The notes below the pieces were generated by a model, which saw nothing but the letters and a program-made list of their open reading frames with translations, made no database searches and was not told the origin of the DNA. Positions 1-5,267 of a stretch of 6,156 nt of DNA are shown here, one piece after another (positions within the stretch are counted from its first letter, which is position 1; each line of letters opens with the position of its first letter). The DNA lies in contig DGHP01000145.1 of the NCBI GenBank assembly GCA_002392705.1, positions 19,799 through 25,954 of the forward strand. Reading direction: 5' to 3'. Origin of the DNA: Lachnospiraceae bacterium UBA3845 (lineage in GTDB: Bacteria; Bacillota; Clostridia; Lachnospirales; Lachnospiraceae). The position numbers and the translations under genes are program-made.

Positions 1-191
1 TTCATGATGGCACAGGTTCTGCATCTGACGCAGGACTCGGCCTTTCCTTCGGTGATGGGGCAGCGGCGCTCTGCAAGCGGACCGCCTGTTTCAAATATGG
101 CGATCTTCAGATCCGGGCGGAGGCGGATCAGTTCATAGGCGGAGAAGATGCCGCCCGGACCTGCGCCGATTATAATGACATCATAATTCAT
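1..191 (-). CDS. FAD-dependent dehydrogenase (COG2509-type), N-terminal part
   Basis: Only the first 63 codons are present; the gene runs off the left edge. The protein starts MNYDVIIIGAGPGGIFSAYE, a classic Rossmann dinucleotide-binding fold with GxGxxG at residues 9-14 and an acidic residue (E34) at the end of the second strand, which normally contacts the FAD ribose. It is followed by C44-P-I, then C54, C57 and C60 (CVRCRTC). This Cys-rich stretch after the FAD fold is typical of the uncharacterised NAD(P)/FAD-dependent dehydrogenases of Firmicutes (COG2509). The start is supported by GAGG at 199-202 on the minus strand, 7 nt before the ATG. It is transcribed away from the rest of the window. 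The family's substrate is not established, so no pathway is assigned; a generic cytoplasmic flavoprotein redox role is inferred. Confidence 0.85.
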   Translation of the reverse strand, partial: MNYDVIIIGAGPGGIFSAYELIRLRPDLKIAIFETGGPLAERRCPITEGKAESCVRCRTCAIM

Positions 192-220
192 ATAAATACC
201 TCGCATTTTTGTTTTACACA

Positions 221-249
221 GCCTTGCAAAAGCATGCTTTGCGGAAGGC
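221..249 (-). other. Hairpin in the 5' leader of the FAD-dependent dehydrogenase
   Basis: An imperfect inverted repeat: GCCTT (221-225) pairs with AAGGC (245-249), and GCAAAAGC (226-233) pairs with GCTTTGC (236-242) with one bulged base. It lies between the extended -10 promoter and the ribosome binding site of the left gene. There is no T-run, so it is not a terminator. A regulatory role is possible but unproven. Confidence 0.35.
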
Positions 250-296
250 CGCCTTTATTTATACATGGTTGCCAGATGCCCGGCATTCTGCTCTGC

Positions 297-305
297 ATTA
301 TAGCA
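297..305 (-). promoter_or_regulatory. Extended -10 promoter for the FAD-dependent dehydrogenase
   Basis: The minus strand reads TGCTATAAT, a perfect TATAAT preceded by the TGn extension, about 105 nt before the oxidoreductase start. No good -35 box is seen 16-18 nt upstream, as is usual for extended -10 promoters. The inferred transcript would carry a leader of roughly 100 nt that includes the hairpin at 221-249. Confidence 0.5.
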
Positions 306-367
306 CACGGGAGCTGTTTCTGCCTCATCGGACAGTAAATGGGCTTTTTTTTTCGATGATCATAGAG

Positions 368-395
368 TGGACATATTCCTATTTTACAGTATACT
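368..395 (+). promoter_or_regulatory. Sigma-A-type promoter facing the cation efflux gene
   Basis: TGGACA (368-373), a 16-nt spacer, then TATACT (390-395): each box matches the consensus at five of six positions. A run of nine T at 345-353 lies 14 nt upstream of the -35 box and could act as an UP element. Transcription would begin near 402, giving an untranslated leader of about 250 nt before the start at 651. A second isolated TATAAT lies at 464-469, but has no good -35 box. Confidence 0.5.
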
Positions 396-470
396 CTGAT
401 TTAGGAAAACGCTGATTGATTCTGACTGACAACTTTTGATGCCGTAAAAACAGTGTTTCCCTATATAATC

Positions 471-635
471 TTTGAGCACGTAATGCGCTCAAAGCCGCGT
501 GCTGTGCGGCTTGCAAAGCAAGCCTTCCGCTGCGCAGCACTGCGTCTGCGCTGCCGCTTCGGCCGGCGCTGTTATCTAAACGAACGTCCACTGGACGTTC
601 AGCGCCCGTCGGAGCGGAATCGAGAATCGGTCTGC
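471..635 (+). repeat. GC-rich multi-hairpin element in the leader of the cation efflux gene
   Basis: Stacked inverted repeats fill this stretch: TTTGAGC/GCTCAAA (471-477 with 487-493); GCCGC/GCGGC (494-498 with 506-510); GGCTTGC/GCAAGCC around an AAA loop (508-514 with 518-524), which can sit inside a larger GTGCTG/CAGCAC stem (499-504 with 535-540); GCCG/CGGC (553-556 with 560-563); and GAACGTCC/GGACGTTC (582-589 with 593-600), itself enclosed by GGCGCT/AGCGCC (565-570 with 601-606). The composition differs sharply from the AT-rich promoter just upstream. It could be a structured leader RNA or a dispersed palindromic repeat of the kind seen between genes in Lachnospiraceae. I see no match to the signature bases of the yybP-ykoY (Mn) or NiCo riboswitches. 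An open frame runs through it in phase with the downstream gene, but the Arg/Cys-rich translation looks non-coding. Confidence 0.6.
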
Positions 636-650
636 ATGAGGAAAGCAGCT

Positions 651-1811
651 ATGGACAGCATGGAAAAACAGGTTTCCGGGATAAAACCGAAAGAGCTGTA
701 TTCAGAAGCAAGAAATCAACTGATTATCCGCACCAGTATTCTCGGAATATCAGCAAACGTTATGCTTGCTCTTCTGAAGGCGCTGGTCGGGATGGCGACG
801 CATTCGATCGCCATAACGCTGGATGCGGTGAACAATTTTACGGACGCCGGATCTTCGGTTATTACGATCGCGGGAACGAAACTGGCTTCAAAAAAACCGG
901 ATAAAAAGCATCCATGGGGGCATGGGCGGATCGAGTATCTGAGCGCCATGCTTCTTGGGACGCTGGTTCTTTCCGCCGGAATCAGCTCCATGATTGAGGC
1001 GGTCCGGAAGATCCTTCTTCCGCAGAAGGCGGAGTATACTTCCGTTTCACTTATTCTTGTGGCGATCTGTGTTCTGGTGAAGATCTTTCTGGGGAGATAT
1101 GTCATTTCCGCCGGAAAGCGCGCGAACTCTGAGACGCTGGTCAATTCCGGCAGGGATGCCCTGCTGGACGCCCTGGTCTCCGCAACGACCCTTGCGGCGG
1201 CACTGATTTATCTTGTTTACGGGATCTCCCTGGAGGCCTGGCTCGGAGCTCTGATCTGTGTCCTGATCATCAGGACAGGGGTTGAGATGCAGCTGAACAC
1301 CATATCGGAGATTCTCGGCCAGAGGGTGGACCCGGATATCGTGCGGGCGGTTCAGAAGACCGTGGAGTCCTTTGATGAAGTACATGGTGTATATGACATG
1401 ATTTTCCATGATTATGGTCCCGGGCGCGTGAACGGGTCGCTTCATGTGGAAGTGGATGATACCATGACGGCGCGGGAGATCAGTGACCTGCTCCGGAGGA
1501 TCGCCGTTAAGGTATACCAGGAGCATCAGGTCCAGCTGACGGCAGTCGGCATCTATTCCATGAATATAAAGGACAAAAAGGCGGTGCGGCTGAGGGAGGA
1601 GATTACGAAAATCGCCATGGCGCACAGCCATGTTCTGCAGCTGCACGGCTTTTCTCTGAACGATAATATTGTACAGTTTGACATAATTGTCGATTTTGAA
1701 GCGGATGATCCGGAAAAAATCCGGGACGAGATAGCGGCTGAGGTCAGCGCGGCGTATCCGGAGCTGACGGTGCAGGCATTCTGTGACGCTGATTATACCT
1801 TCAGTGAATAA
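651..1811 (+). CDS. Cation diffusion facilitator family transporter, probable Mn2+ exporter
   Basis: A 386-residue inner-membrane metal/proton antiporter of the CDF family. Hydrophobic segments begin near residue 30, and the family hallmark HPWGHGRIEYLSA follows TM2. The four metal-site positions are N61-xxx-D65 in TM2 (DAVNNFTDAGSS) and D169-xxx-D173 in TM5 (GRDALLD). Zn exporters normally have H/D there; the N,D,D,D set matches the manganese exporter MntE of Streptococcus, so Mn2+ export is inferred. The cytoplasmic C-terminal part is long, with a ZT-dimer-like domain (VHGVYDMIFHDYGPG) and a further ferredoxin-like segment to residue 386; many CDFs are near 300 residues. I chose ATG 651 because GAGGAA (638-643) lies 7 nt before it. 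The frame is open back to 453, but that part is the GC-rich hairpin element. ATG 636 is a weaker alternative. Confidence 0.88.
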   Translation: MDSMEKQVSGIKPKELYSEARNQLIIRTSILGISANVMLALLKALVGMATHSIAITLDAVNNFTDAGSSVITIAGTKLASKKPDKKHPWGHGRIEYLSAMLLGTLVLSAGISSMIEAVRKILLPQKAEYTSVSLILVAICVLVKIFLGRYVISAGKRANSETLVNSGRDALLDALVSATTLAAALIYLVYGISLEAWLGALICVLIIRTGVEMQLNTISEILGQRVDPDIVRAVQKTVESFDEVHGVYDMIFHDYGPGRVNGSLHVEVDDTMTAREISDLLRRIAVKVYQEHQVQLTAVGIYSMNIKDKKAVRLREEITKIAMAHSHVLQLHGFSLNDNIVQFDIIVDFEADDPEKIRDEIAAEVSAAYPELTVQAFCDADYTFSE

Positions 1812-1829
1812 GATGTTGCGATTCATGGC

Positions 1830-1858
1830 CTGATGTGTGAAGGATCGTGAATTATAAC
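1830..1858 (+). promoter_or_regulatory. Possible promoter for the molybdenum cofactor genes
   Basis: CTGATG (1830-1835) and TATAAC (1853-1858) are separated by 17 nt. The -10 is good and the -35 matches poorly. It lies in the 113-nt gap after the cation efflux gene and would place the start of transcription near 1865, just before the hairpin at 1879-1906. Confidence 0.3.
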
Positions 1859-1878
1859 ATTGAGATTTAAATACGGAG

Positions 1879-1906
1879 TTCTCCGGCTTTCTGTACTGCC
1901 GGAGAA
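1879..1906 (+). promoter_or_regulatory. Stable hairpin directly before the moaC ribosome binding site
   Basis: A perfect 9-bp inverted repeat, TTCTCCGGC (1879-1887) and GCCGGAGAA (1898-1906), with a 10-nt loop, ends 4 nt before the GGAGGAG of moaC (1911-1917). There is no U-tract. It may influence translation or RNA stability. It is too simple to be called a Moco riboswitch from sequence alone. Confidence 0.45.
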
Positions 1907-1924
1907 AGGCGGAGGAGATGGCAG

Positions 1925-2425
1925 ATGGAATTTACGCATATTGATGAGAAGGGAAATGCCCGGATGGTGGATGTGAGCGAAAAAAGCGATACCCTTCGCG
2001 AGGCGTCCGCTGCCGGGTGCATTTTCATGAGCCGGGAGTGCTTTGAGAAACTGGCGGAGGGAAGCGTGCAGAAGGGCGATGTGCTGGGAACGGCAAGGGT
2101 CGCCGGTATCATGGGAGCGAAAAAAACGTCGGAGCTCATACCCCTGTGCCACATCCTGAACCTTACAAAGCTTACAGTGGATTTTGAACTGCTGCCGGAG
2201 CCGTGTGCGGTCCGCGCGGTCTGCACTGCCGGATGTACGGGAAAGACAGGGGTTGAGATGGAAGCTCTGACCGGGGTGAATATCGCGCTCCTGACGATCT
2301 ATGACATGTGCAAGGCAATCGATAAGAGCATGGAGATCGGACAGATCCGCCTGCTGAGAAAAAGCGGCGGGAAGAGCGGGAATTATGTAAACCCGCCGCC
2401 GGGACCGGATGCGGAAAATGTATAA
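1925..2425 (+). CDS. moaC: Cyclic pyranopterin monophosphate synthase MoaC
   Basis: A 166-residue cytoplasmic enzyme that converts the MoaA product (3',8-cyclo-7,8-dihydro-GTP) into cyclic pyranopterin monophosphate, the first stable intermediate of molybdenum cofactor synthesis. All family blocks are present in order: KGD at 50-52, [19 protein letters not shown] at 60-78, [11 protein letters not shown] at 108-118, [11 protein letters not shown] at 126-136 and [10 protein letters not shown] at 143-152. Residues equivalent to the E. coli catalytic set are K50, H76, E113, D127 and K130. Length is normal for the family. GGAGGAG (1911-1917) sits 7 nt before the ATG. The Pro-rich tail (PPPGP) is unconserved. 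It is followed after 56 nt by the MOSC-MogA gene on the same strand, with an intervening hairpin but no terminator, so the two are probably co-transcribed. No moaA is present in the window. Confidence 0.96.
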   Translation: MEFTHIDEKGNARMVDVSEKSDTLREASAAGCIFMSRECFEKLAEGSVQKGDVLGTARVAGIMGAKKTSELIPLCHILNLTKLTVDFELLPEPCAVRAVCTAGCTGKTGVEMEALTGVNIALLTIYDMCKAIDKSMEIGQIRLLRKSGGKSGNYVNPPPGPDAENV

Positions 2426-2434
2426 AGGGAAAGA

Positions 2435-2453
2435 CGCAGCCGGAAAGGCTGCG
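2435..2453 (+). other. Intercistronic hairpin between moaC and the MOSC-MogA gene
   Basis: A perfect 7-bp stem, CGCAGCC (2435-2441) and GGCTGCG (2447-2453), with a GGAAA loop, sits between the moaC stop and the next ribosome binding site (GGGGTGAGAG, 2466-2475). The lack of a T-run argues against full termination. mRNA processing or stabilisation between the two cistrons is inferred. Confidence 0.4.
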
Positions 2454-2481
2454 GAGAATTACGCAGGGGTGAGAGAACGGA

Positions 2482-3441
2482 ATGAATATAGAGGGAACGG
2501 TTAAAGCTGTATGTATCAGCCCGGCCAGGGGAACGGAAAAAAGACCCGTCGAGAAGGGAATTTTCATTAAGGATTTCGGGATCGAGAATGACGCCCACGC
2601 AGGCAGCTGGCACCGGCAGGTGAGCCTGCTTTCCTGTGAGAAGGTCGATGCTTTCAACGAGAAAGGGGCTGCTGTCACGGATGGTGATTTCGGAGAGAAT
2701 CTGCTGGTGGAAGGGATTGATTTCCGCCTTCTGCCGGTCGGGACGATTCTGAAGGCGGGAACTGTCTCTCTGCACATCACGCAGATCGGGAAAGAGTGTC
2801 ACAGTTCCTGCGCGATCCGACAGAGGGTCGGAGACTGTATCATGCCGCGGGAGGGCGTATTTGCAGAAGTGCTTGCGTCCGGGGAGATCAGGCCGGGCGA
2901 CCGGATGACGGCTGAGCTTCCGGATCCGGAACGGCCCTTTACTGCCGCTGTGATTACCCTGAGCGATAAGGGAGCCAGGGGCGAGCGGGAAGATCAGAGC
3001 GGCCCGGCGGCAGCCGGGATGCTGAAAGAGGCAGGTTTTGAAGTGGTTGAGCTGCTGCTGCTCCCTGATGAGCCGGAGCAGCTGAAAAAAGAGCTTTGCC
3101 GTCTGGCGGACCGAAGGCAGGTGGAACTGATTCTTACCAGCGGCGGAACCGGGTTTTCGCTCAGGGATCAGACGCCGGAAGCGACGATGGCGGTGGCGGA
3201 CCGCAATGCGCCGGGTATAGCCGAGTACATCCGCATGCGCTCCGCTGAGATTACCGACCGGGCCATGCTGGGCCGGGGCGTATCCGTCATCCGGAAAGGA
3301 AGCCTGATCATCAATCTCCCAGGGAGTCCGAAGGCAGTGAAGGAGAGTCTTGGATTTATCCTGGAACCGCTGAAGCACGGCCTGGGGATCCTGCGCGGGA
3401 GTGTAAGTGAGTGCGCGCGGGAGGATGCGTTTCCACGCTGA
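2482..3441 (+). CDS. MOSC domain-MogA fusion (molybdopterin adenylyltransferase)
   Basis: A 319-residue two-domain cytoplasmic protein. Residues 1-145 form a MOSC domain: GIENDAHAGSWHRQVSLL at 33-50, GDFGENLLVEGID at 68-80, and the conserved cysteine in KECHSSC (C106, with C110). MOSC domains are linked to sulfur carriage and to molybdenum cofactor enzymes. Residues 153-305 form a MogA/MoaB domain, which adenylylates molybdopterin for MoeA-dependent molybdenum insertion: ITLSDKGARGEREDQSGP at 158-175, TSGGTGFSLRDQTPEAT at 219-235, and NLPGSPKAVKESL at 278-290. This fusion is known in anaerobic Firmicutes. The start is supported by GGGGTGAGAG (2466-2475). The last ten codons (from E310) and the stop lie inside the first unit of a 60-bp tandem repeat, so the tail after GILRGS has probably been rewritten. 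It lies in tandem after moaC; modA follows after a 379-nt gap. Confidence 0.92.
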   Translation: MNIEGTVKAVCISPARGTEKRPVEKGIFIKDFGIENDAHAGSWHRQVSLLSCEKVDAFNEKGAAVTDGDFGENLLVEGIDFRLLPVGTILKAGTVSLHITQIGKECHSSCAIRQRVGDCIMPREGVFAEVLASGEIRPGDRMTAELPDPERPFTAAVITLSDKGARGEREDQSGPAAAGMLKEAGFEVVELLLLPDEPEQLKKELCRLADRRQVELILTSGGTGFSLRDQTPEATMAVADRNAPGIAEYIRMRSAEITDRAMLGRGVSVIRKGSLIINLPGSPKAVKESLGFILEPLKHGLGILRGSVSECAREDAFPR

Positions 3442-3549
3442 TGGGGATGGCTGCGGATGGCCTGATCTGAGTGCGCGCGGGAGGATATGTTTCCGCGCTG
3501 ATGGGGATGGTTACGGATGGCCTGATCTGAGTGCGCGCTGACAGATATG
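3408..3549 (+). repeat. 60-bp direct tandem repeat, about 2.3 copies
   Basis: Unit 1 (3411-3470) and unit 2 (3471-3530) have an exact 60-bp period and differ at only five positions (3427, 3428, 3435, 3451 and 3453 against their partners), all transitions. A third, degenerate partial copy runs from 3531 to about 3549. Three matching bases (TGA) precede unit 1. In unit 2, GCGCGGGA (3475-3482) can pair with TTCCGCGC (3491-3498) including one G-T pair; in unit 1 one base change weakens this stem. The array begins within the coding end of the MOSC-MogA gene, whose stop codon is at 3439-3441. After that stop each unit contains a 9-codon ATG-to-TGA mini-ORF with no proper ribosome binding site. The period is divisible by three, so all frames repeat as 20-residue units. 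Confidence 0.9.
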
Positions 3550-3806
3550 CCCGGGACCTGAAGTTTGTGCACATGAAGGGCCTGGCCGGTCTGTTCTGAA
3601 TAAAACGGCTGTATCCTGTTCCGTTCCGGGGAAGGACAGCCGGAGCTGAAGTACGGGAATACTGTTTTGAAAGGGGGTGAGGAGAGGAAGCCGGAAAGGG
3701 AAGCTCATCACTATATTTCCGGGCTTTCCTCGTACGGTGCAAAGTTCATGAAAAGACCGCGGACGGATTAGCTTTCGCCGCGGACAGGTTTTCTCTGAAA
3801 TATGAG
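3550..3806 (+). promoter_or_regulatory. Hairpin-rich gap before modA
   Basis: No gene is supported here. Three inverted repeats are visible: CGGCTGT (3606-3612) with ACAGCCG (3636-3642), extended inward by CCT/AGG; GAGGAAGCCGGAAA (3684-3697) with its near-complement at 3716-3731 (two bulges, 18-nt loop); and CCGCGGAC, which occurs twice (3757-3764 and 3778-3785), its palindromic core CCGCGG allowing a 6-bp stem. TTGAAA (3667-3672) resembles a -35 box but no -10 lies at the right distance. GGGGGTGAGGAG at 3673-3684 looks like a ribosome binding site but no plausible frame follows. The region may be a structured leader of modA; a molybdenum-related riboswitch is possible but I cannot match a consensus. 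Confidence 0.4.
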
Positions 3807-3820
3807 AAAGGAGCAAAGCT

Positions 3821-4654
3821 ATGAAAAAGATGTTGACTGCGGCACTGACAGCGCTGTTTGCGGCTGTCCTGTGCATGAGCGCGGCAGCGGAGACGGAACT
3901 GGTTGTATTTGCGGCAGCCTCCCTGACGGAGACGCTGACAAAGATCGGGGAGCTGTATGAAGAAGAGAACCCCGATGTCACTCTGGCTTTCAACTTTGAT
4001 TCTTCGGGAACCCTGAAGACGCAGATCGAAGAAGGCGCCGACTGCGACGTATTTCTCTCGGCAGGCCAGAAGCAGATGAACGAACTGGACATCTCGGCAG
4101 GTGAGGAGAAAAATCCGGACGGGCTGGATTATGTGAAGGAGGGCTCCAGAATCGATCTTCTGGAGAATAAAGTGGCCCTGGTGGTGCCGGAGGATAATCC
4201 GAAGAAAATAGAGAGCTTCAGCCAGCTTGCGGAAGTTCTGGAGGACGGAGAGATCCTGATGGCCATGGGAAATGCCGATGTACCGGTAGGTCAGTATACG
4301 CAGAAGATCCTTGACTATTACGGCCTGGATGAGGCGGAACTGGCGAAAGAGGGCAGAATCACCTACGGGACAAACGTGAAGGAAGTCACGGTCCAGGTGC
4401 TGGAAGGCAGCGTGGACTGCGGCGTTGTATACTGCACGGATGCTTTCAGCGCGGGACTTGACGTGATCGACAGCGCGACGGCCGAAATGTGCGGGCAGGT
4501 GATCTATCCTGCCGCGGTTATGAAAGACAGTAAAGATCCTGAAGCAGCGCAGGCTTTCCTGGATTATCTGGGAGAGGATGAGGCGATGAAACTGTTTGAG
4601 GAAGTTGGATTTTCACGGATAGAGACAGAAAAAGAAACGGAAGCAGAACCGTAA
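3821..4654 (+). CDS. modA: Molybdate ABC transporter substrate-binding protein ModA
   Basis: A 277-residue exported protein that binds molybdate (or tungstate) outside the cell and passes it to the ModBC permease. A signal peptide covers residues 1-23: basic MKKM, a hydrophobic core, then SAAA before ETE, fitting signal peptidase I. C18 is present, but its context (AVLC) does not fit a lipobox, unusual for a Gram-positive binding protein. The mature part has the ModA motifs: FAAASLTETL (30-39, S34), DSSGTLKTQI (60-69, S61/S62), ADVPVGQYTQKIL (152-164), TNVKEVTVQV (184-193) and CGVVYCTDAF (200-209, Y204). These correspond to the oxyanion-contacting positions of E. coli ModA. The tail is acidic (ETEKETEAEP). 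AAAGGAG (3807-3813) lies 7 nt before the ATG. No modB or modC follows; instead there are hairpins and an opposing pseudogene, so the permease must be encoded elsewhere or be lost. Confidence 0.93.
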   Translation: MKKMLTAALTALFAAVLCMSAAAETELVVFAAASLTETLTKIGELYEEENPDVTLAFNFDSSGTLKTQIEEGADCDVFLSAGQKQMNELDISAGEEKNPDGLDYVKEGSRIDLLENKVALVVPEDNPKKIESFSQLAEVLEDGEILMAMGNADVPVGQYTQKILDYYGLDEAELAKEGRITYGTNVKEVTVQVLEGSVDCGVVYCTDAFSAGLDVIDSATAEMCGQVIYPAAVMKDSKDPEAAQAFLDYLGEDEAMKLFEEVGFSRIETEKETEAEP

Positions 4655-4668
4655 AAAGAAGCAGGGAG

Positions 4669-4688
4669 CAGCCCGGAAGGCCGGGCTG
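4669..4688 (+). terminator. Strong hairpin after modA
   Basis: A perfect 8-bp stem, CAGCCCGG (4669-4676) and CCGGGCTG (4681-4688), with an AAGG loop, begins 14 nt after the modA stop. The GC-rich stem is typical of an intrinsic terminator, but no U-tract follows directly. It may act as an RNA 3'-end stabiliser ahead of the second terminator. Confidence 0.5.
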
Positions 4689-4693
4689 TGATC

Positions 4694-4773
4694 AGCAGCT
4701 GTATCCGCGCTCATTTCCGCGCATCCGGACGGCTTTCGCCGTCCGCCTGTACGGGGATGGGCGCTGCTTTTTT
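4694..4773 (+). terminator. Composite terminator between modA and the MFS pseudogene
   Basis: A perfect 8-bp hairpin, CGGACGGC (4726-4733) and GCCGTCCG (4738-4745) with a TTTC loop, lies inside an outer stem AGCAGC (4694-4699) with GCTGCT (4763-4768), which runs straight into six T at 4768-4773. This would end rightward transcription from modA. The inner hairpin also lies just past the stop of the leftward MFS remnant and could serve both strands. Confidence 0.55.
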
Positions 4774-4775
4774 AT

Positions 4776-5267
4776 TCACCCAAATACAGTTCCGTCGTCC
4801 TTCGTTCGCAGGAAGCAGGCCAGAAGCATAATCCCTGCGATTACGCAGGCCATAATCCGGTAAAAAGCCTGGAAGGACGTCCTTTTCACTATAATTCCGC
4901 CCAGATTCTGCATGAGAACTATTCCGGCGCTGTTGGAGGTGCTGACCAGCGCTATACCTGTGGTAATAAGGTTTGATGACACCAGGCTGCGCACGGTCTT
5001 CAGCGTGATCATCGTATACATTGTCGTGGCAGGCGCCTTCATAAGCACCGCAGCAAGCACAACCACAGGCGCGGAGCGGGAGAATCCATATGTGACGAAT
5101 TCTGCCAGTGTCAGGGAACAGGCAGCCCACAGCAATGTCCGGCTGGAAAAACGGTCCATAAAAGTATTCGAGTATAAAATGACCGGTATCTCAATCAGGG
5201 TACTGAAAAAGATAACTGTCCCGATCCCGGCCAGATAGACGGAGAGAACAGAGCTGAAAGCACTTCA
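4776..5267 (-). pseudogene. MFS transporter, C-terminal half only (truncated remnant)
   Basis: Reading leftward from an in-frame stop at 5265-5267, the frame encodes about 162 residues ending at 4776. It begins SAFSSVLSVYLAGIGTVIFF and continues STLIEIPVILYS, then DRFSSRTLLWAACS, the short basic loop between TM8 and TM9 of the second half of a major facilitator transporter. Further hydrophobic stretches follow (APVVVLAAVLM, ITTGIALVSTS, IMACVIAGIMLLACFL), giving about six membrane segments, then a short polar tail. A complete MFS protein has twelve segments and about 400 residues, so the N-terminal half is missing. An internal ATG at 5159 could start a 127-codon frame, but it falls within a conserved loop and has no convincing ribosome binding site. 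A frame-shifted piece (QPFFNVV) just upstream, to about 5290, may be a further scrap. The layout resembles the oligosaccharide/PPP-like MFS group; substrate unknown. Confidence 0.75.

Noticed and set aside
209..415. Plus-strand 68-codon frame in the left intergenic region
   Set aside because: No ribosome binding site precedes it, it overlaps two divergent promoter candidates, and the translation matches nothing recognisable.
464..469. Perfect TATAAT as the main promoter of the cation efflux gene
   Set aside because: No acceptable -35 box lies 16-18 nt upstream (the nearest TTGATG is 22 nt away); the 368-395 pair is the better candidate.
379..591. Minus-strand frame through the hairpin element
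   Set aside because: It lies opposite the GC-rich inverted repeats, has no ribosome binding site and gives a low-complexity Ala/Arg/Leu-rich translation.
3408..3549. CRISPR array
   Set aside because: The units are contiguous 60-bp copies without distinct spacers, there are only about two copies, and no cas gene is present.
3168..3742. Minus-strand frames with repeated DQAIR..HPHQRGN peptides
   Set aside because: The peptide repeat is the 60-bp DNA repeat read backwards, since a period divisible by three leaves all frames open. These frames overlap the well-supported MOSC-MogA gene and lack start signals.
3676..3750. GTG-start frame of 24 codons near GGGGGTGAGGAG
   Set aside because: The purine-rich tract overlaps the start codon rather than preceding it, and the peptide has no recognisable character.
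4711..5130. Minus-strand 139-codon frame overlapping the MFS remnant
   Set aside because: It is in a different frame from the clear membrane-segment translation and reads as Cys/Arg/Tyr-rich noise.
4912..5238. Plus-strand 108-codon frame opposite the MFS remnant
   Set aside because: It is antisense to the hydrophobic transporter frame, and its own hydrophobic stretches mirror that composition; no ribosome binding site.
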